This document shows positions 9,683-19,701 of a stretch of DNA of 64,000 bases, piece by piece; position 1 is the stretch's first letter; each line of letters begins with the position of its first letter. The stretch is from contig NZ_BAUU01000017.1 in the NCBI RefSeq assembly GCF_000513115.1, forward strand, positions 46,016 to 110,015, given 5' to 3'. The translations under genes were made by a program, and so were the position numbers. The stretch comes from Halalkalibacter hemicellulosilyticusJCM 9152. GTDB lineage: Bacteria > Bacillota > Bacilli > Bacillales > Bacillaceae_D. The notes beneath the pieces were generated by a model. It saw nothing but the letters and a program-made list of their open reading frames with translations. It had not been told where the DNA came from and searched no databases.

Positions 9683-9750
9683 GACATGCATGATTATATT
9701 TGTAGCATGTTTGAATGAATCAGGGAAGCTATACAATATGCAGTTATTTT

Positions 9751-9799
9751 AACAAGCACAAATGATAAGAGACTACTTATCATTCGTGCTTGTTTTTGT
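9751..9799 (+). terminator. Terminator of ctaG-sco unit
   Basis: Inverted repeat AACAAGCAC...GTGCTTGTT with an inner ATGATAAG/CTTATCAT stem and a run of T on the forward strand. Confidence 0.85.
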
Positions 9800-9899
9800 T
9801 GTAAAAGATTCAAAGTATCGTCTTTTGTTTGAGGCAGGCACTTTTTTTAAAACAGATTCATACGTTATTTCAGAAAAATAAAGAAGTTTTAAAAATACA

Positions 9900-9929
9900 G
9901 TTGAATTAATTTTTATACATATATATAAT
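9900..9929 (+). promoter_or_regulatory. argC promoter with overlapping ARG-box-like operator
   Basis: TTGAAT at 9901-9906, a 17-base spacer, and TATAAT at 9924-9929: a near-consensus sigma-A promoter. The same bases (9900-9917) match the AhrC/ArgR ARG box, as I recall its consensus, at 12 of 18 positions, so an arginine-bound repressor would cover the -35. The ATG at 9928 lies in the -10 and is not a start. Confidence 0.75.
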
Positions 9930-9978
9930 GAGTACCAAGACGAAAAAAGAGAGAAAACGGAAATGGGGAGAGATAAGG

Positions 9979-11016
9979 ATGAGAGTTGGTATTATTGGAG
10001 CGACAGGATATGGTGGAGCGGAACTGCTTCGGTTACTAAACCATCATCCACACGTAACAGATGTTGTATTATACAGTTCTTCTAAAGAAGGTATGAATAT
10101 ACATGAGACCTATCCGCATCTTGCAACGATATATGAGAAATCGTTAAAAGCATTAACGATTGAAAGTTTGACTGAGGAAGTAGATGCAGTCTTTTTAGCG
10201 ACACCACCAGGGGTGTCTGCCGAATGGTCGAAGGCGATTCTTCAGTCGAACTGTCAAGTTATTGATCTTTCGGGTGATCTACGTTTGAATAGTCGAAAAA
10301 CGTATTCAGAGTGGTATAAGCGTGAGGCGGCAGCAGAGGATTTAATAGAAGAAGCTGTGTACGGTTTAACAGAGTGGAATCGTGAGCAAATTTCGAAGGC
10401 GAAGTTAATTGCCAACCCCGGCTGTTACCCGACGGCCACTTTACTAGGGTTAGCACCACTTGTGAAGGAAGGCTTAGTTGATCTTCATTCGATTATTGTT
10501 GATGCGAAATCAGGTACATCAGGAGCAGGGCGTTCAGCTAGTATGATGACTCATTATAGTGAAATGAATGAAAACTTCAAAATTTATCAAATTAATCAGC
10601 ATAAACACGTACCAGAAATTGAACAGCAATTACGTGAGTGGGATAGAAATGTAGATACTGTTACCTTTCAACCTCATCTTGTTCCGATGGTTAGAGGAAT
10701 TATGGCAACGATGTATATGACGGCCAAACGAGAAATGAGTGAGAAAGAATTAAGGGAGATGTATAAGGCAGCTTATGCTCATGAACCTTTTGTACGAATT
10801 AGGCCAGAAGGACAATTCCCCGCAACAAAAGAAGTGTACGGAAGCAATTTCTGTGATATTGGTTTAACTTATGATGCGAGAACAGGACGTATCACTGTTG
10901 TATCAGTGATCGATAATGTTGTCAAAGGTGCCGCAGGGCAAGCAATTCAAAATTTTAATGTTATGAATGGATTTGAAGAAGGAATGGCGTTAATGAACGT
11001 TCCGATGTATCCATAG
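9979..11016 (+). CDS. argC: N-acetyl-gamma-glutamyl-phosphate reductase
   Basis: Third step of arginine synthesis: NADPH reduction of N-acetylglutamyl phosphate to the semialdehyde. NADP fold [14 protein letters not shown] at the N-terminus and catalytic Cys149 in ANPGCYPT. The open frame runs up to 9928 but that would start inside the promoter; ATG 9979, 8 bases after GGGGAG, gives 345 residues, the usual length. First gene of argCJBD-carAB-argF; argJ follows 16 bases later. Confidence 0.96.
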   Translation: MRVGIIGATGYGGAELLRLLNHHPHVTDVVLYSSSKEGMNIHETYPHLATIYEKSLKALTIESLTEEVDAVFLATPPGVSAEWSKAILQSNCQVIDLSGDLRLNSRKTYSEWYKREAAAEDLIEEAVYGLTEWNREQISKAKLIANPGCYPTATLLGLAPLVKEGLVDLHSIIVDAKSGTSGAGRSASMMTHYSEMNENFKIYQINQHKHVPEIEQQLREWDRNVDTVTFQPHLVPMVRGIMATMYMTAKREMSEKELREMYKAAYAHEPFVRIRPEGQFPATKEVYGSNFCDIGLTYDARTGRITVVSVIDNVVKGAAGQAIQNFNVMNGFEEGMALMNVPMYP

Positions 11017-11032
11017 AGAAAGGTGGAGCAGC

Positions 11033-12265
11033 ATGAAAGATATAGCAACAACTCCAGTAGTGGAAGTAGAGCAAGGAAGCATTGTCACTCCCAAGGGATT
11101 TGCGGCGATTGGTATTCATACAGGATTGAAGCGTAAACGATTTGACATTGGAGCGATTGTTTGTTCCGTTCTAGCTTCATCTGCTGCTGTTTATACAACA
11201 AATCGAATTCAGGCAGCTCCTCTGAAAGTAACGAAGGAGAGCTTAGCTAAGGAAGGGAAGCTCCAGGCAATTGTTGTCAATAGTGGAAATGCTAATGCAT
11301 GTACGGGAGAAAGAGGGCTTGCAGATGCATATGCAATGAGAAAGCAAGGAGCAAATCATTTTAATGTAGCTGAGCACCATGTAGCTGTCACGTCTACAGG
11401 TGTGATTGGCGAATTTTTGGATATGGATAAGTTATTAACAGGAATTGAGCAGCTACAGCCAGTCCAATCAAATGATGGAGCAGAAGCATTTAATCAAGCT
11501 ATTTTGACAACTGATACGATTAACAAGAAAGCCTGTTTTAAAACGGTTGTGAATGGTGAGACGATTACCGTAGGTGGAGTGGCGAAAGGGTCTGGAATGA
11601 TTAACCCACAAATGGCCACGATGCTCTCATTTGTCACGACGGATGCTGTTATTGAATCAAAGGTTCTTCAGCAAGCGTTAGCGATGATTACGAACGAAAC
11701 ATTTAATCAAATTACTGTTGATGGAGATACGTCGACAAATGACATGGTTGTTGTCATGGCTTCAGGCTTGGCCGAGCATGAACCATTAACTCCTGCTCAT
11801 CCAGATTGGGAAGGATTCTATCAAGCACTTAAGCTAACATGTCAGTCACTAGCTAAGCAAATTGCTCGTGATGGAGAAGGAGCGACGAAGCTAATCGAAG
11901 TACATGTGGACGGTGCGCTGACGGATGAGGATGCGAGTAAAGTAGCAAAAAAAATTGTTGGTTCGGATCTTGTGAAATCAGCGATTTACGGTACAGATGC
12001 AAATTGGGGACGAATTATTTGTGCGATCGGCTACAGTGGCTGTGAAATTGATCCTAATACAATTGATATTGCCATTGGGCCTATTCAAACATTAGAGAAG
12101 AGTCAGCCTGTTACGTTTTCGGAGGAAGAGGCAAAGGCTTATATGGAAGAGAACGATACGATCATGATTGAAGTTCATTTGCATGTAGGAGAAGGGAAAG
12201 GCAAGGCTTGGGGCTGTGACCTTTCTTATGATTATGTACGAATTAATGCAGGTTACCGAACATAA
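11033..12265 (+). CDS. argJ: Glutamate N-acetyltransferase / ornithine acetyltransferase
   Basis: 410 residues. ArgJ recycles the acetyl group from N-acetylornithine to glutamate, and in bifunctional members also acetylates glutamate with acetyl-CoA. The self-cleavage and nucleophile site is visible in KGSGMINPQMATML, with Thr196 the new N-terminus of the beta chain. No argA is seen nearby, in line with a bifunctional enzyme, though that is inference. Start ATG behind GGTGGAG. Ends 28 bases before argB. Confidence 0.96.
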   Translation: MKDIATTPVVEVEQGSIVTPKGFAAIGIHTGLKRKRFDIGAIVCSVLASSAAVYTTNRIQAAPLKVTKESLAKEGKLQAIVVNSGNANACTGERGLADAYAMRKQGANHFNVAEHHVAVTSTGVIGEFLDMDKLLTGIEQLQPVQSNDGAEAFNQAILTTDTINKKACFKTVVNGETITVGGVAKGSGMINPQMATMLSFVTTDAVIESKVLQQALAMITNETFNQITVDGDTSTNDMVVVMASGLAEHEPLTPAHPDWEGFYQALKLTCQSLAKQIARDGEGATKLIEVHVDGALTDEDASKVAKKIVGSDLVKSAIYGTDANWGRIICAIGYSGCEIDPNTIDIAIGPIQTLEKSQPVTFSEEEAKAYMEENDTIMIEVHLHVGEGKGKAWGCDLSYDYVRINAGYRT

Positions 12266-12293
12266 GCGAATGAACGGAGGAGATGACATAAAA

Positions 12294-13073
12294 GTGAAGG
12301 ATATAGTAGTTATAAAGTGTGGTGGCAGTACAATCTCTGAGCTATCAGATGCTTTTTTTAAAAGCGTCGTACAAATGAAGCGGTCTGGAAAGTATCCAAT
12401 TGTCGTACATGGTGGCGGTCCGATGATTAATCAATTGCTACAGAAACTTGAAATAAAGTCTGAGTTTGTTGACGGTCTACGTAAAACAACTGAAGATGTT
12501 TTAGAAACGGCTGAGATGGTTCTTTGTGGTAGAGTAAACAAGCAGCTTGTAACGAATATTCAATTAGCAGGAGGGCTTGCAATAGGACTATCTGGCTGTG
12601 ACGCTAAGTTATTAGAGGTGACGCCGATTAACGAAGGAATGCTAGGCTTTGTTGGAGAGCCGGTTGCCGTTAATACAAGTCTATTAAACTCGTTATTAGA
12701 ACAGGATATGATTCCGATTATTGCTCCTATCGGAATCAACGAGTTAGGTACGCATTATAATGTGAATGCTGATAGTGCTGCTGGAGCGATTGCTAAGGCA
12801 CTTCAAGCGGATCAACTCGTATTTGTCACTGATGTTGATGGTATTTTGAAAGACGGAGATTGCTTACAAACAGTCGTTGCTCAGGAGATTGAAGAGATGG
12901 TTATCGATGGGACGATTTATGGCGGAATGATTCCGAAGGTAAAAGCAGCATTAGCGACTTTAGCAGATGTCGAATCTGTTATGATTATGAATGGAAAAGA
13001 TACGACAATTCAAGAGGACGGATCGATTAAAGGTACAGTGATTACGAAATCACACGTACAAACACATGTTTAA
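12294..13073 (+). CDS. argB: Acetylglutamate kinase
   Basis: Second arginine step: ATP-dependent phosphorylation of N-acetylglutamate. Amino-acid-kinase fold with VVIKCGGS at the N-terminus, VVHGGGPMIN, the NVNADSAAGAIA region and a C-terminal GGMIPKV. The open frame extends to 12216 inside argJ, but GTG 12294 preceded by GGAGGA gives 259 residues, close to the family length; an ATG at 12283 stops at once. Lies 19 bases before argD. Confidence 0.95.
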   Translation: MKDIVVIKCGGSTISELSDAFFKSVVQMKRSGKYPIVVHGGGPMINQLLQKLEIKSEFVDGLRKTTEDVLETAEMVLCGRVNKQLVTNIQLAGGLAIGLSGCDAKLLEVTPINEGMLGFVGEPVAVNTSLLNSLLEQDMIPIIAPIGINELGTHYNVNADSAAGAIAKALQADQLVFVTDVDGILKDGDCLQTVVAQEIEEMVIDGTIYGGMIPKVKAALATLADVESVMIMNGKDTTIQEDGSIKGTVITKSHVQTHV

Positions 13074-13092
13074 ATAAAGGAGGAATGACAAA

Positions 13093-14259
13093 ATGAGCGC
13101 CCTTTTTCCAACGTATGCAAAATGGGAAATTCAAGCGAATTCAGGTAATGGTGCAATTTTAAAAGATCAAAATCATAAAGAATATTTAGATTTCATGGCA
13201 GGAATTGCTGTTTGTAACTTAGGACACTGTCATCCACGGGTGAATGAGGCTGTTAAGAAGCAACTGGATAAAGTATGGCACGTTTCCAACTTGTTTCATA
13301 TTGAAGCCCAAGAAAAAGTAGCGCAACTGCTTGTTGAACATAGTGTCGGTGATTATGTCTTCTTTACGAATAGTGGGGCAGAAGCAAATGAAGCAGCAAT
13401 TAAGCTTGCACGTAAAGCAACTGGTAAGCATCATATTGTTACATTGAAGCAATCGTTTCATGGGCGCACGCTTGGGACATTAGCAGCTACGGGACAAGAA
13501 AAAGTACAAGAAGGCTTTGGTCCATTACTTTCCTCTTTTTCATATGTTGAATTAAATGACGAAAAAGCTTTGCAACAAGAGGTAACGGAGGATACAGCGG
13601 CTATTATGGTTGAAGTGATTCAAGGTGAAGGTGGTGTTCACTTAATGGATGAGTCCTTTAGTGAACAACTTAAAGCTATTTGTCATGAAAAAGGCTGTCT
13701 GCTTATTGTTGATGAGGTTCAGACGGGTATAGGACGAACAGGGACGGCATTTGGCTATGAGCAATGGAATTTATCTCCTGATATTTTCACTCTTGCTAAA
13801 GGATTAGGAAATGGTTTCCCTGTTGGTGCTATGGTCGGCAAAGCTTCATTAAAGGAGGCTTTTGGTACTGGGAGTCATGGCTCAACCTTTGGAGGCAACC
13901 CACTTGCTATGGCAGCAGCAGAAGCCGTACTTCAAGAGGTGTTCTTAGATGAAACGCTTGCTCACGTACAGGATAAAGGTGAGCTGTTGCAAAATCAATT
14001 AAAAGAACAGTTAAGTCCTTTAGGAATTGTTAAGGACATTCGTGGTAAAGGCTTAATGATTGGAATTGAATGTACGATTGAAGTGGCTGATTTATTGTAT
14101 GCTTGTCGGAAGCAAGGTCTACTCGTTTTACCAGCAGGAGCAAAAGTCATTCGTTTGCTGCCACCGTTTGTCATAACGAATGAGCAAATTAATCAAGCGG
14201 TATCAATGTTAGCAGCCGTTTTAAAAGAAGCGGATGAAAAACAAAGCGTGAACGTATAG
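13093..14259 (+). CDS. argD: Acetylornithine aminotransferase
   Basis: 388 residues, class-III PLP aminotransferase. TNSGAEANEAAIKLAR and SFHGRT bind the cofactor phosphate, VDEVQTGIGRTG holds the Asp, and Lys236 in TLAKGLGNG is the Schiff-base lysine. Makes N-acetylornithine from the semialdehyde with glutamate as donor. ATG start 7 bases after AAAGGAGG. About 210 bases with a repeat separate it from carA, unlike the tight spacing elsewhere in the operon. Confidence 0.95.
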   Translation: MSALFPTYAKWEIQANSGNGAILKDQNHKEYLDFMAGIAVCNLGHCHPRVNEAVKKQLDKVWHVSNLFHIEAQEKVAQLLVEHSVGDYVFFTNSGAEANEAAIKLARKATGKHHIVTLKQSFHGRTLGTLAATGQEKVQEGFGPLLSSFSYVELNDEKALQQEVTEDTAAIMVEVIQGEGGVHLMDESFSEQLKAICHEKGCLLIVDEVQTGIGRTGTAFGYEQWNLSPDIFTLAKGLGNGFPVGAMVGKASLKEAFGTGSHGSTFGGNPLAMAAAEAVLQEVFLDETLAHVQDKGELLQNQLKEQLSPLGIVKDIRGKGLMIGIECTIEVADLLYACRKQGLLVLPAGAKVIRLLPPFVITNEQINQAVSMLAAVLKEADEKQSVNV

Positions 14260-14269
14260 ATTGCAATAA

Positions 14270-14405
14270 GAGGTTGGGACATAACGAAAGTGTTAAGATT
14301 TAAACTCGAATATTGTAAGAATGTAAGTATATTTCAGAGCGGTTTACTTGCATGGCTGTGTATTCGATCGGATTCCCATTTATTAAAACACTTTGTTCCA
14401 GCCTC
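14270..14405. repeat. Family A palindromic repeat between argD and carA
   Basis: 136 bp starting GAGGTTGGGACATAACG and ending with the inverted counterpart TTTGTTCCAGCCTC. The inner part shares TATATTTCAGAGCGG and GCATGGCTGTGTA blocks with the copies near 43.8 and 60.2 kb. It is an insertion between two operon genes. Confidence 0.7.
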
Positions 14406-14420
14406 TGATCTAAAAGTTTC

Positions 14421-14440
14421 AATGTATAAAAATCAATATG
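14421..14440 (+). promoter_or_regulatory. Possible second ARG-box-like site before carA
   Basis: AATGTATAAAAATCAATATG matches the ARG box consensus as I recall it at about 12 of 18 positions and lies 33 bases before the carA start, just after the repeat. A TATAAG follows but I see no good -35, so an internal promoter is only possible. Confidence 0.35.
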
Positions 14441-14472
14441 ACAGTATAAGTATTCGTTTGTGGGGTGGAGAA

Positions 14473-15552
14473 ATGAAAGGGTATATTGTATTAGAAAACG
14501 GAGCGATATTTGAAGGCACCCTTCAAGGTCAACAAGAAGATGTGCATGCAGAAATAGTATTCTTTACTGGAATGACAGGATATCAAGAGGTAATGACAGA
14601 TCCTTCCTTCAAGGGACAGATGGTTGTATTTACTTATCCGTTAATTGGGAATTATGGGATCAATGCCAACGATTTTGAAAGTGGTTGTCCACAAGTTGAG
14701 GCGGTTATTGTTCGGACGTTGTCAAATGCGGGTTATCATTATGAATCAGAGAAATCGTTAACTGAATATTGTCAAGCTCATTCTATTCCGTTAATGTCCG
14801 ATGTTGATACGAGAGCGATTGTGAAACAAATTCGAGAGCATGGAGATATGCGAGCAATTTTGACGACTAAACCAGAGTCTGTACAATTTGATGATTACAT
14901 TTCTTTAGAGCATATGGATGTCATTCCCGATGTGTCGATTAAAGAACATGAAACATATGGAAGTGGGAAGCATCACATTGTCGTTGTCGATTTTGGCTAT
15001 AAAAAATCGATAGTTGATGCCCTTGTTGCCCATGGTTGTCGAGTTACAGTTGTCCCTTTCGATACGACATCTAAAGAAATTGATCAGCTCAAACCAGATG
15101 GCGTACTATATTCCAATGGCCCTGGAAATCCCAAGCGTCTACAAGAGCTACTCTCATCGATTAAACAAGTTGCAAAAACGTATCCAACGATGGGGATTTG
15201 TTTAGGACATCAGTTGCTTGCACTAGCGTTTGGTGCTAATACGGAAAAATTAACATTTGGTCATCGTGGTGCGAATCAGCCTGTTATTGATATAGAAACG
15301 AAGCAAGTTTATTTGACTTCACAAAACCATAGTTACGTCGTACAGGAGGATTCGTTAGTCAATACGGGCTTCAAAGCGCGTTACATGAACATCAATGATC
15401 GCTCGATTGAAGGGCTAAGTCATACCGTTTATCCGATTTTTACGGTGCAATTCCATCCAGAAGCACATCCTGGTCCGTCTGATAGTGACCAGCTCTTTCA
15501 AGTATTTATCGGAATGCTTCAACATAAAGGGAGAGAGAAAGTTTATGCCTAA
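14473..15552 (+). CDS. carA: Carbamoyl-phosphate synthase small subunit (arginine-specific)
   Basis: 359 residues: N-terminal CPSase small-chain domain (GYIVLENGAIFEGTL, FFTGMTGYQEVMTDPS) then a class-I glutamine amidotransferase with nucleophile Cys243 in GICLGHQLLALAFG and the His-Glu pair in QFHPEAHPGP. Hydrolyses glutamine to supply ammonia to CarB. Its place in the arg operon marks it as the arginine-pathway enzyme rather than PyrAA. The frame opens at 14290 inside the repeat; ATG 14473 behind GGTGGAG is the start. Overlaps carB by 8 bases. Confidence 0.95.
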   Translation: MKGYIVLENGAIFEGTLQGQQEDVHAEIVFFTGMTGYQEVMTDPSFKGQMVVFTYPLIGNYGINANDFESGCPQVEAVIVRTLSNAGYHYESEKSLTEYCQAHSIPLMSDVDTRAIVKQIREHGDMRAILTTKPESVQFDDYISLEHMDVIPDVSIKEHETYGSGKHHIVVVDFGYKKSIVDALVAHGCRVTVVPFDTTSKEIDQLKPDGVLYSNGPGNPKRLQELLSSIKQVAKTYPTMGICLGHQLLALAFGANTEKLTFGHRGANQPVIDIETKQVYLTSQNHSYVVQEDSLVNTGFKARYMNINDRSIEGLSHTVYPIFTVQFHPEAHPGPSDSDQLFQVFIGMLQHKGREKVYA

Positions 15553-18500
15553 ATATACACATATTAAAAAAGTACTCGTCATTGGTTCAGGCCCGATAGT
15601 CATTGGGCAAGCAGCCGAATTTGATTATGCAGGAACTCAAGCTTGTCTAGCGTTAAAGGAAGAAGGAGTCAAAGTTGTTCTTATTAATAACAACCCAGCT
15701 ACTGTGATGACAGATGAATCTTGTGCGGATAGAGTTTACTTTGAACCGTTAACTGTTGACAGTGTTGAGGCCATTTTACAGAAGGAAAAGCCTGATGGCA
15801 TCCTAGCAACGTTAGGTGGACAAACGGGCTTGAATCTTGCGATGGATTTATATGATCATGGCTTGCTAGAAAAATATGACGTTGAGTTACTTGGTACACC
15901 GATTGATTCGATACGAAAAGGTGAAGACCGAGAAGCATTCCGGGCGTTAATGCAAGAGCTAAATGAGCCTGTTCCAGATAGTGATATCGTGACGACTGAG
16001 GAGGCGGCTTTAAGCTTTGCAAAGGAAGTAGGTTACCCGATTATCGTTCGACCTGCTTATACATTAGGAGGAGCAGGTGGCGGTATTGCTGATTCGGAGA
16101 AAGAACTAAAACGAATTATTAAAGCGGGTCTATCGCTTAGTCCGATTAGTCAATGCTTAGTCGAAAAGAGCATTGCTGGCTTTAAAGAAATTGAATATGA
16201 AGTGATGCGTGATAGTAATGATACTTGTATCACCGTTTGTAATATGGAGAATATTGATCCAGTTGGTGTGCACACGGGAGATTCGATCGTCGTAGCACCA
16301 TCGCAAACATTGTCTGATGTGGAATATCAAATGTTACGAACCGTATCGATTAAAATTATTCGTGCACTAGGTATCGTTGGTGGTTGTAACATCCAATTTG
16401 CATTGGATCCTTATAGCAAGCAATATTATTTAATTGAGGTCAATCCTCGGGTGAGTCGTTCATCTGCACTTGCTTCGAAAGCAACAGGCTATCCGATTGC
16501 ACGTATGGCAGCAAAGGTTAGTATGGGATATCATTTGCATGAGTTAATTAACCCTGTAACGGGGCATACGTATGCGAGCTTTGAACCAGCTCTTGATTAC
16601 GTTGTTGTGAAGTTTCCTCGATGGCCGTTTGATAAGTTTGTTCATGCTGAGCGTCAACTTGGTACACAAATGAAGGCAACAGGCGAAGTCATGGCGATTG
16701 AACGTAACTTGGAAGCCGCCATTCAAAAGGCAGTTCGTTCATTAGAGTTAAACGTAGAAGGTCTAAACGTCCCGATGCTACAACAAAAATCGACTGAGGT
16801 ATTGTGGGAGCTAGCTAAGCAGCCTGATGATCGACGGTTTTTCGTTTTGCTCGAACTGTTAAGACGAGGAGTTAGTAGTGAACAACTGCATACAGAAACG
16901 AAAATCAACTTATTTTTCCTACATGCGTTTGAACGACTCATTACGATTGAAAATGAGATTAAGGCAAAATCCTTTACTGAATTAGATCCGAGCTTCCTTA
17001 AGAAGATTAAAGAATTAGGGTTTGCTGATCAATGGCTAGCAAACGTTTGGGAAGTGAAAGAAGCTGATATACGTACGAAGCGTAAAGAGTTTTCAATATC
17101 GCCATCCTATAAGATGGTTGATACGTGTGCAGGTGAGTTTCTAGCGTCAACCGCTTATTTCTATTCAAGCTGGCAAGGTGAATCAGATGTACGTCCTGTT
17201 TCAAATAAGAAAAAAATTCTCCTGCTTGGTTCTGGTCCAATCCGGATTGGTCAAGGGATTGAATTTGATTATTGTTCTGTACAAGGAATTCAAAGCTTAC
17301 ATCAGTTAGGCTATGAAGCGATTATGATGAACAACAATCCTGAGACGGTTAGTACCGATTATGCTACAGCCGATCGATTATATTTTGAACCACTAACAGT
17401 AGAGGATGTCCTGCACGTTGTTGAGCTTGAACAAGTAGAAGGGGTTATTGTTCAGCTTGGTGGTCAAACGGCTATTTCATTAGTGGAAGGGCTTGAGGAA
17501 GCGGGTGTGAAGCTGTATGGGACGAACCAAGATACGATTGATCAGCTTGAGGATCGTGGACGATTCTATTCATTTATGCAGTCAGTAGAGGTTCCCCATA
17601 TTCCGGGTGTTACTGCTTATGAAAAGAAGGATGCATTAAATAAGGCAAATGACATTGGCTATCCTGTCTTAATTCGTCCATCTTACGTCATTGGTGGGCA
17701 AGGAATGATGTTGTTTGAATCGGAAGTGGAATTTGTTGAGTATTTAGAAGATGCAGAGCAGACGATTTCCTTTCCGTTATTAATCGATGCGTATTATCCA
17801 GGAACAGAATTAGAAATCGATGCCTTAACAGATGGTGTAGATATTGCGATTGCAGGTATGTTCGAGCATGTTGAACGTGCAGGTGTTCATTCCGGAGATA
17901 GTATGGCCGTGGTCCCGCCATTTAGCATTAAAAATGATGTGAAAGAGCTTGTTTATTCTTACACGAAGAAAATTGCTCAAGGTATGAATTTCACCGGAAT
18001 CTTTAATATTCAATTTGTGTTGTACGAAGAAAAACTATATGTTATTGAAATTAATCCTCGTGCATCGCGAACGATTCCTATATTAAGTAAAATTTCAAAT
18101 GAACCATTTATTAAGCATACAATTCGCTTATTATTAGGTGAAAGCTTGCAATCATTGAGCATACAAGACGGTCAGGTGTTTGAGCCGAATTTCTATACTG
18201 TAAAAGCACCAGTCTTTTCCTATCAAAAGCTTGCAGGTCTCGATCCGTTGCTCGAAGCTGAAATGAAATCGACAGGCGAATTAATGAGTATGAGTGATCG
18301 TTTAGATGAAGCATTTTTAAAAGCTTTCGTATGGTCACAAGCAAAGCCTAAATTTTTTACGCAAAAGGGTTCTATTTTTGTTGATGTTGAGGAAGAACAT
18401 CAAGAAGCATTTGCACCGTATCGATTGCAGTTAGAGCAGTTAGGCTTTACGATTACATCAGATGGGTTTACTGAATGGGTGCAAAAAGAGGATGCAATTG

Positions 18501-18691
18501 CGTTAATTAGTTTACCGAAGCTTGGAACGAAAAATGGAAAGCAAAAGCGTCAAGAAGCGTTAAAGCAACGTTGTGCCGTTGTTTCTGAATTAACCACATT
18601 AGAATGGATGATTAAAGCAATGGCTGTTTACAAACAGCAATATCGTGCGATTCAGGATTGGTGGGTTAAAGGGAAAGAACTGATTTCTTAA
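15545..18691 (+). CDS. carB: Carbamoyl-phosphate synthase large subunit (arginine-specific)
   Basis: 1048 residues with the two homologous ATP-grasp halves (VIGSGPIVIGQAAEFDYAG near the start and LGSGPIRIGQGIEFDYCS in the middle) and paired IRPAYTLGGAGGG / IRPSYVIGGQG loops. Makes carbamoyl phosphate from bicarbonate, ammonia and two ATP; the two sites perform bicarbonate and carbamate phosphorylation. The C-terminal allosteric domain is short. Start ATG 15545, after GGGAGAGA, lies inside the carA stop region, so translation is coupled. argF follows 12 bases on. Confidence 0.95.
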   Translation: MPKYTHIKKVLVIGSGPIVIGQAAEFDYAGTQACLALKEEGVKVVLINNNPATVMTDESCADRVYFEPLTVDSVEAILQKEKPDGILATLGGQTGLNLAMDLYDHGLLEKYDVELLGTPIDSIRKGEDREAFRALMQELNEPVPDSDIVTTEEAALSFAKEVGYPIIVRPAYTLGGAGGGIADSEKELKRIIKAGLSLSPISQCLVEKSIAGFKEIEYEVMRDSNDTCITVCNMENIDPVGVHTGDSIVVAPSQTLSDVEYQMLRTVSIKIIRALGIVGGCNIQFALDPYSKQYYLIEVNPRVSRSSALASKATGYPIARMAAKVSMGYHLHELINPVTGHTYASFEPALDYVVVKFPRWPFDKFVHAERQLGTQMKATGEVMAIERNLEAAIQKAVRSLELNVEGLNVPMLQQKSTEVLWELAKQPDDRRFFVLLELLRRGVSSEQLHTETKINLFFLHAFERLITIENEIKAKSFTELDPSFLKKIKELGFADQWLANVWEVKEADIRTKRKEFSISPSYKMVDTCAGEFLASTAYFYSSWQGESDVRPVSNKKKILLLGSGPIRIGQGIEFDYCSVQGIQSLHQLGYEAIMMNNNPETVSTDYATADRLYFEPLTVEDVLHVVELEQVEGVIVQLGGQTAISLVEGLEEAGVKLYGTNQDTIDQLEDRGRFYSFMQSVEVPHIPGVTAYEKKDALNKANDIGYPVLIRPSYVIGGQGMMLFESEVEFVEYLEDAEQTISFPLLIDAYYPGTELEIDALTDGVDIAIAGMFEHVERAGVHSGDSMAVVPPFSIKNDVKELVYSYTKKIAQGMNFTGIFNIQFVLYEEKLYVIEINPRASRTIPILSKISNEPFIKHTIRLLLGESLQSLSIQDGQVFEPNFYTVKAPVFSYQKLAGLDPLLEAEMKSTGELMSMSDRLDEAFLKAFVWSQAKPKFFTQKGSIFVDVEEEHQEAFAPYRLQLEQLGFTITSDGFTEWVQKEDAIALISLPKLGTKNGKQKRQEALKQRCAVVSELTTLEWMIKAMAVYKQQYRAIQDWWVKGKELIS

Positions 18692-18703
18692 GGAGTGGTT
18701 TAC

Positions 18704-19657
18704 GTGGCAAATGTCGATCTATCATTATTAAGTGGAAAAAACTTTTTAACATTACTTGATTTTTCTCCGTTAGAAATCGATCAATTGCTTCAGCATTCAT
18801 TAATGCTGAAGCAAGAAACGAAAGATGGGAAGCAATCCGATTTGCTTAAAGGAAAATCATTAGGGATGATTTTTGAAAATGCTTCGACAAGAACGCGTGT
18901 TTCTTTTGAAGTTGGAATGACTCAATTAGGTGGACATGCTTTATTTTTAAGTCCACGTGATATGCAAATCGGCCGAGGTGAGCCAGTCAAAGATACGGCT
19001 AATGTTCTGTCTCGTTATGTTGATGCGATTATGATTCGAACGAATTCTCATGAGCTCGTTGAGGAATTTGCAGAGCATGCCTCAGTTCCGGTTATTAATG
19101 CGTTAACGGATGGCTATCATCCGTGTCAGGCGATGGCAGATGCATTAACGATCTTAGAGCATAAAGAAAAATTAAAAGGGTTAAAGCTTACGTATATAGG
19201 CGATGGCAATAATGTCGCTCATTCATTGCTTGCAGTTGGAGCGAAGGTTGGGATGGACGTGTCGATTGCCTCTCCAAAAGGCTATGAGGTTGATCAAGCT
19301 ATTTTTGCGAAGGCGCAAAAAGCTGCAGAAGAAACTGGTGCGACTCTTTCACAAACCCATGACCCGAAAGAAGCTGTGCGAGATGCTGACGTTATTTATA
19401 CAGACGTATGGGCTAGTATGGGATATGAAGCAGAGCAGGATGAGCGAATGAACAAATTTTTAGCCTATCAAGTGAACGAATCATTAGCAAAATTAGCGAA
19501 AGATGATTATATCTTTCTTCATTGTTTACCTGCGCATCGTGGGGAAGAGGTTTCAGAAGGAGTGATCGATGGACCTCATTCAGCGATTTATGATCAAGCT
19601 GAAAATCGCCTTCATGCTCAGAAGTCAATTCTCGTGGCTTTAATGACTCATTCATGA
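18704..19657 (+). CDS. argF: Ornithine carbamoyltransferase
   Basis: 317 residues. Carbamoyl-phosphate loop ENASTRTRVSFE, ornithine-side motifs HPCQAMAD and FLHCLPAHRGEEV. Joins carbamoyl phosphate to ornithine to give citrulline, the last enzyme coded in this operon; argG and argH are not in the window. The frame opens at a GTG on the ribosome site itself; GTG 18704, 8 bases after AAGGAG, is the likely start. Length normal. Confidence 0.96.
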   Translation: MANVDLSLLSGKNFLTLLDFSPLEIDQLLQHSLMLKQETKDGKQSDLLKGKSLGMIFENASTRTRVSFEVGMTQLGGHALFLSPRDMQIGRGEPVKDTANVLSRYVDAIMIRTNSHELVEEFAEHASVPVINALTDGYHPCQAMADALTILEHKEKLKGLKLTYIGDGNNVAHSLLAVGAKVGMDVSIASPKGYEVDQAIFAKAQKAAEETGATLSQTHDPKEAVRDADVIYTDVWASMGYEAEQDERMNKFLAYQVNESLAKLAKDDYIFLHCLPAHRGEEVSEGVIDGPHSAIYDQAENRLHAQKSILVALMTHS

Positions 19658-19701
19658 TTCATTGTCACTTGGGAATACTACCAAGTGAAGGAGGGATCAT
19701 C

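Noticed and set aside
9928..9978. Longer N-terminus for argC
   Set aside because: The ATG at 9928 overlaps the -10 hexamer of the promoter, so it cannot be in the transcript.
14290..14472. Longer N-terminus for carA
   Set aside because: The added residues come from the palindromic repeat and do not look like CarA; ATG 14473 has its own ribosome site.
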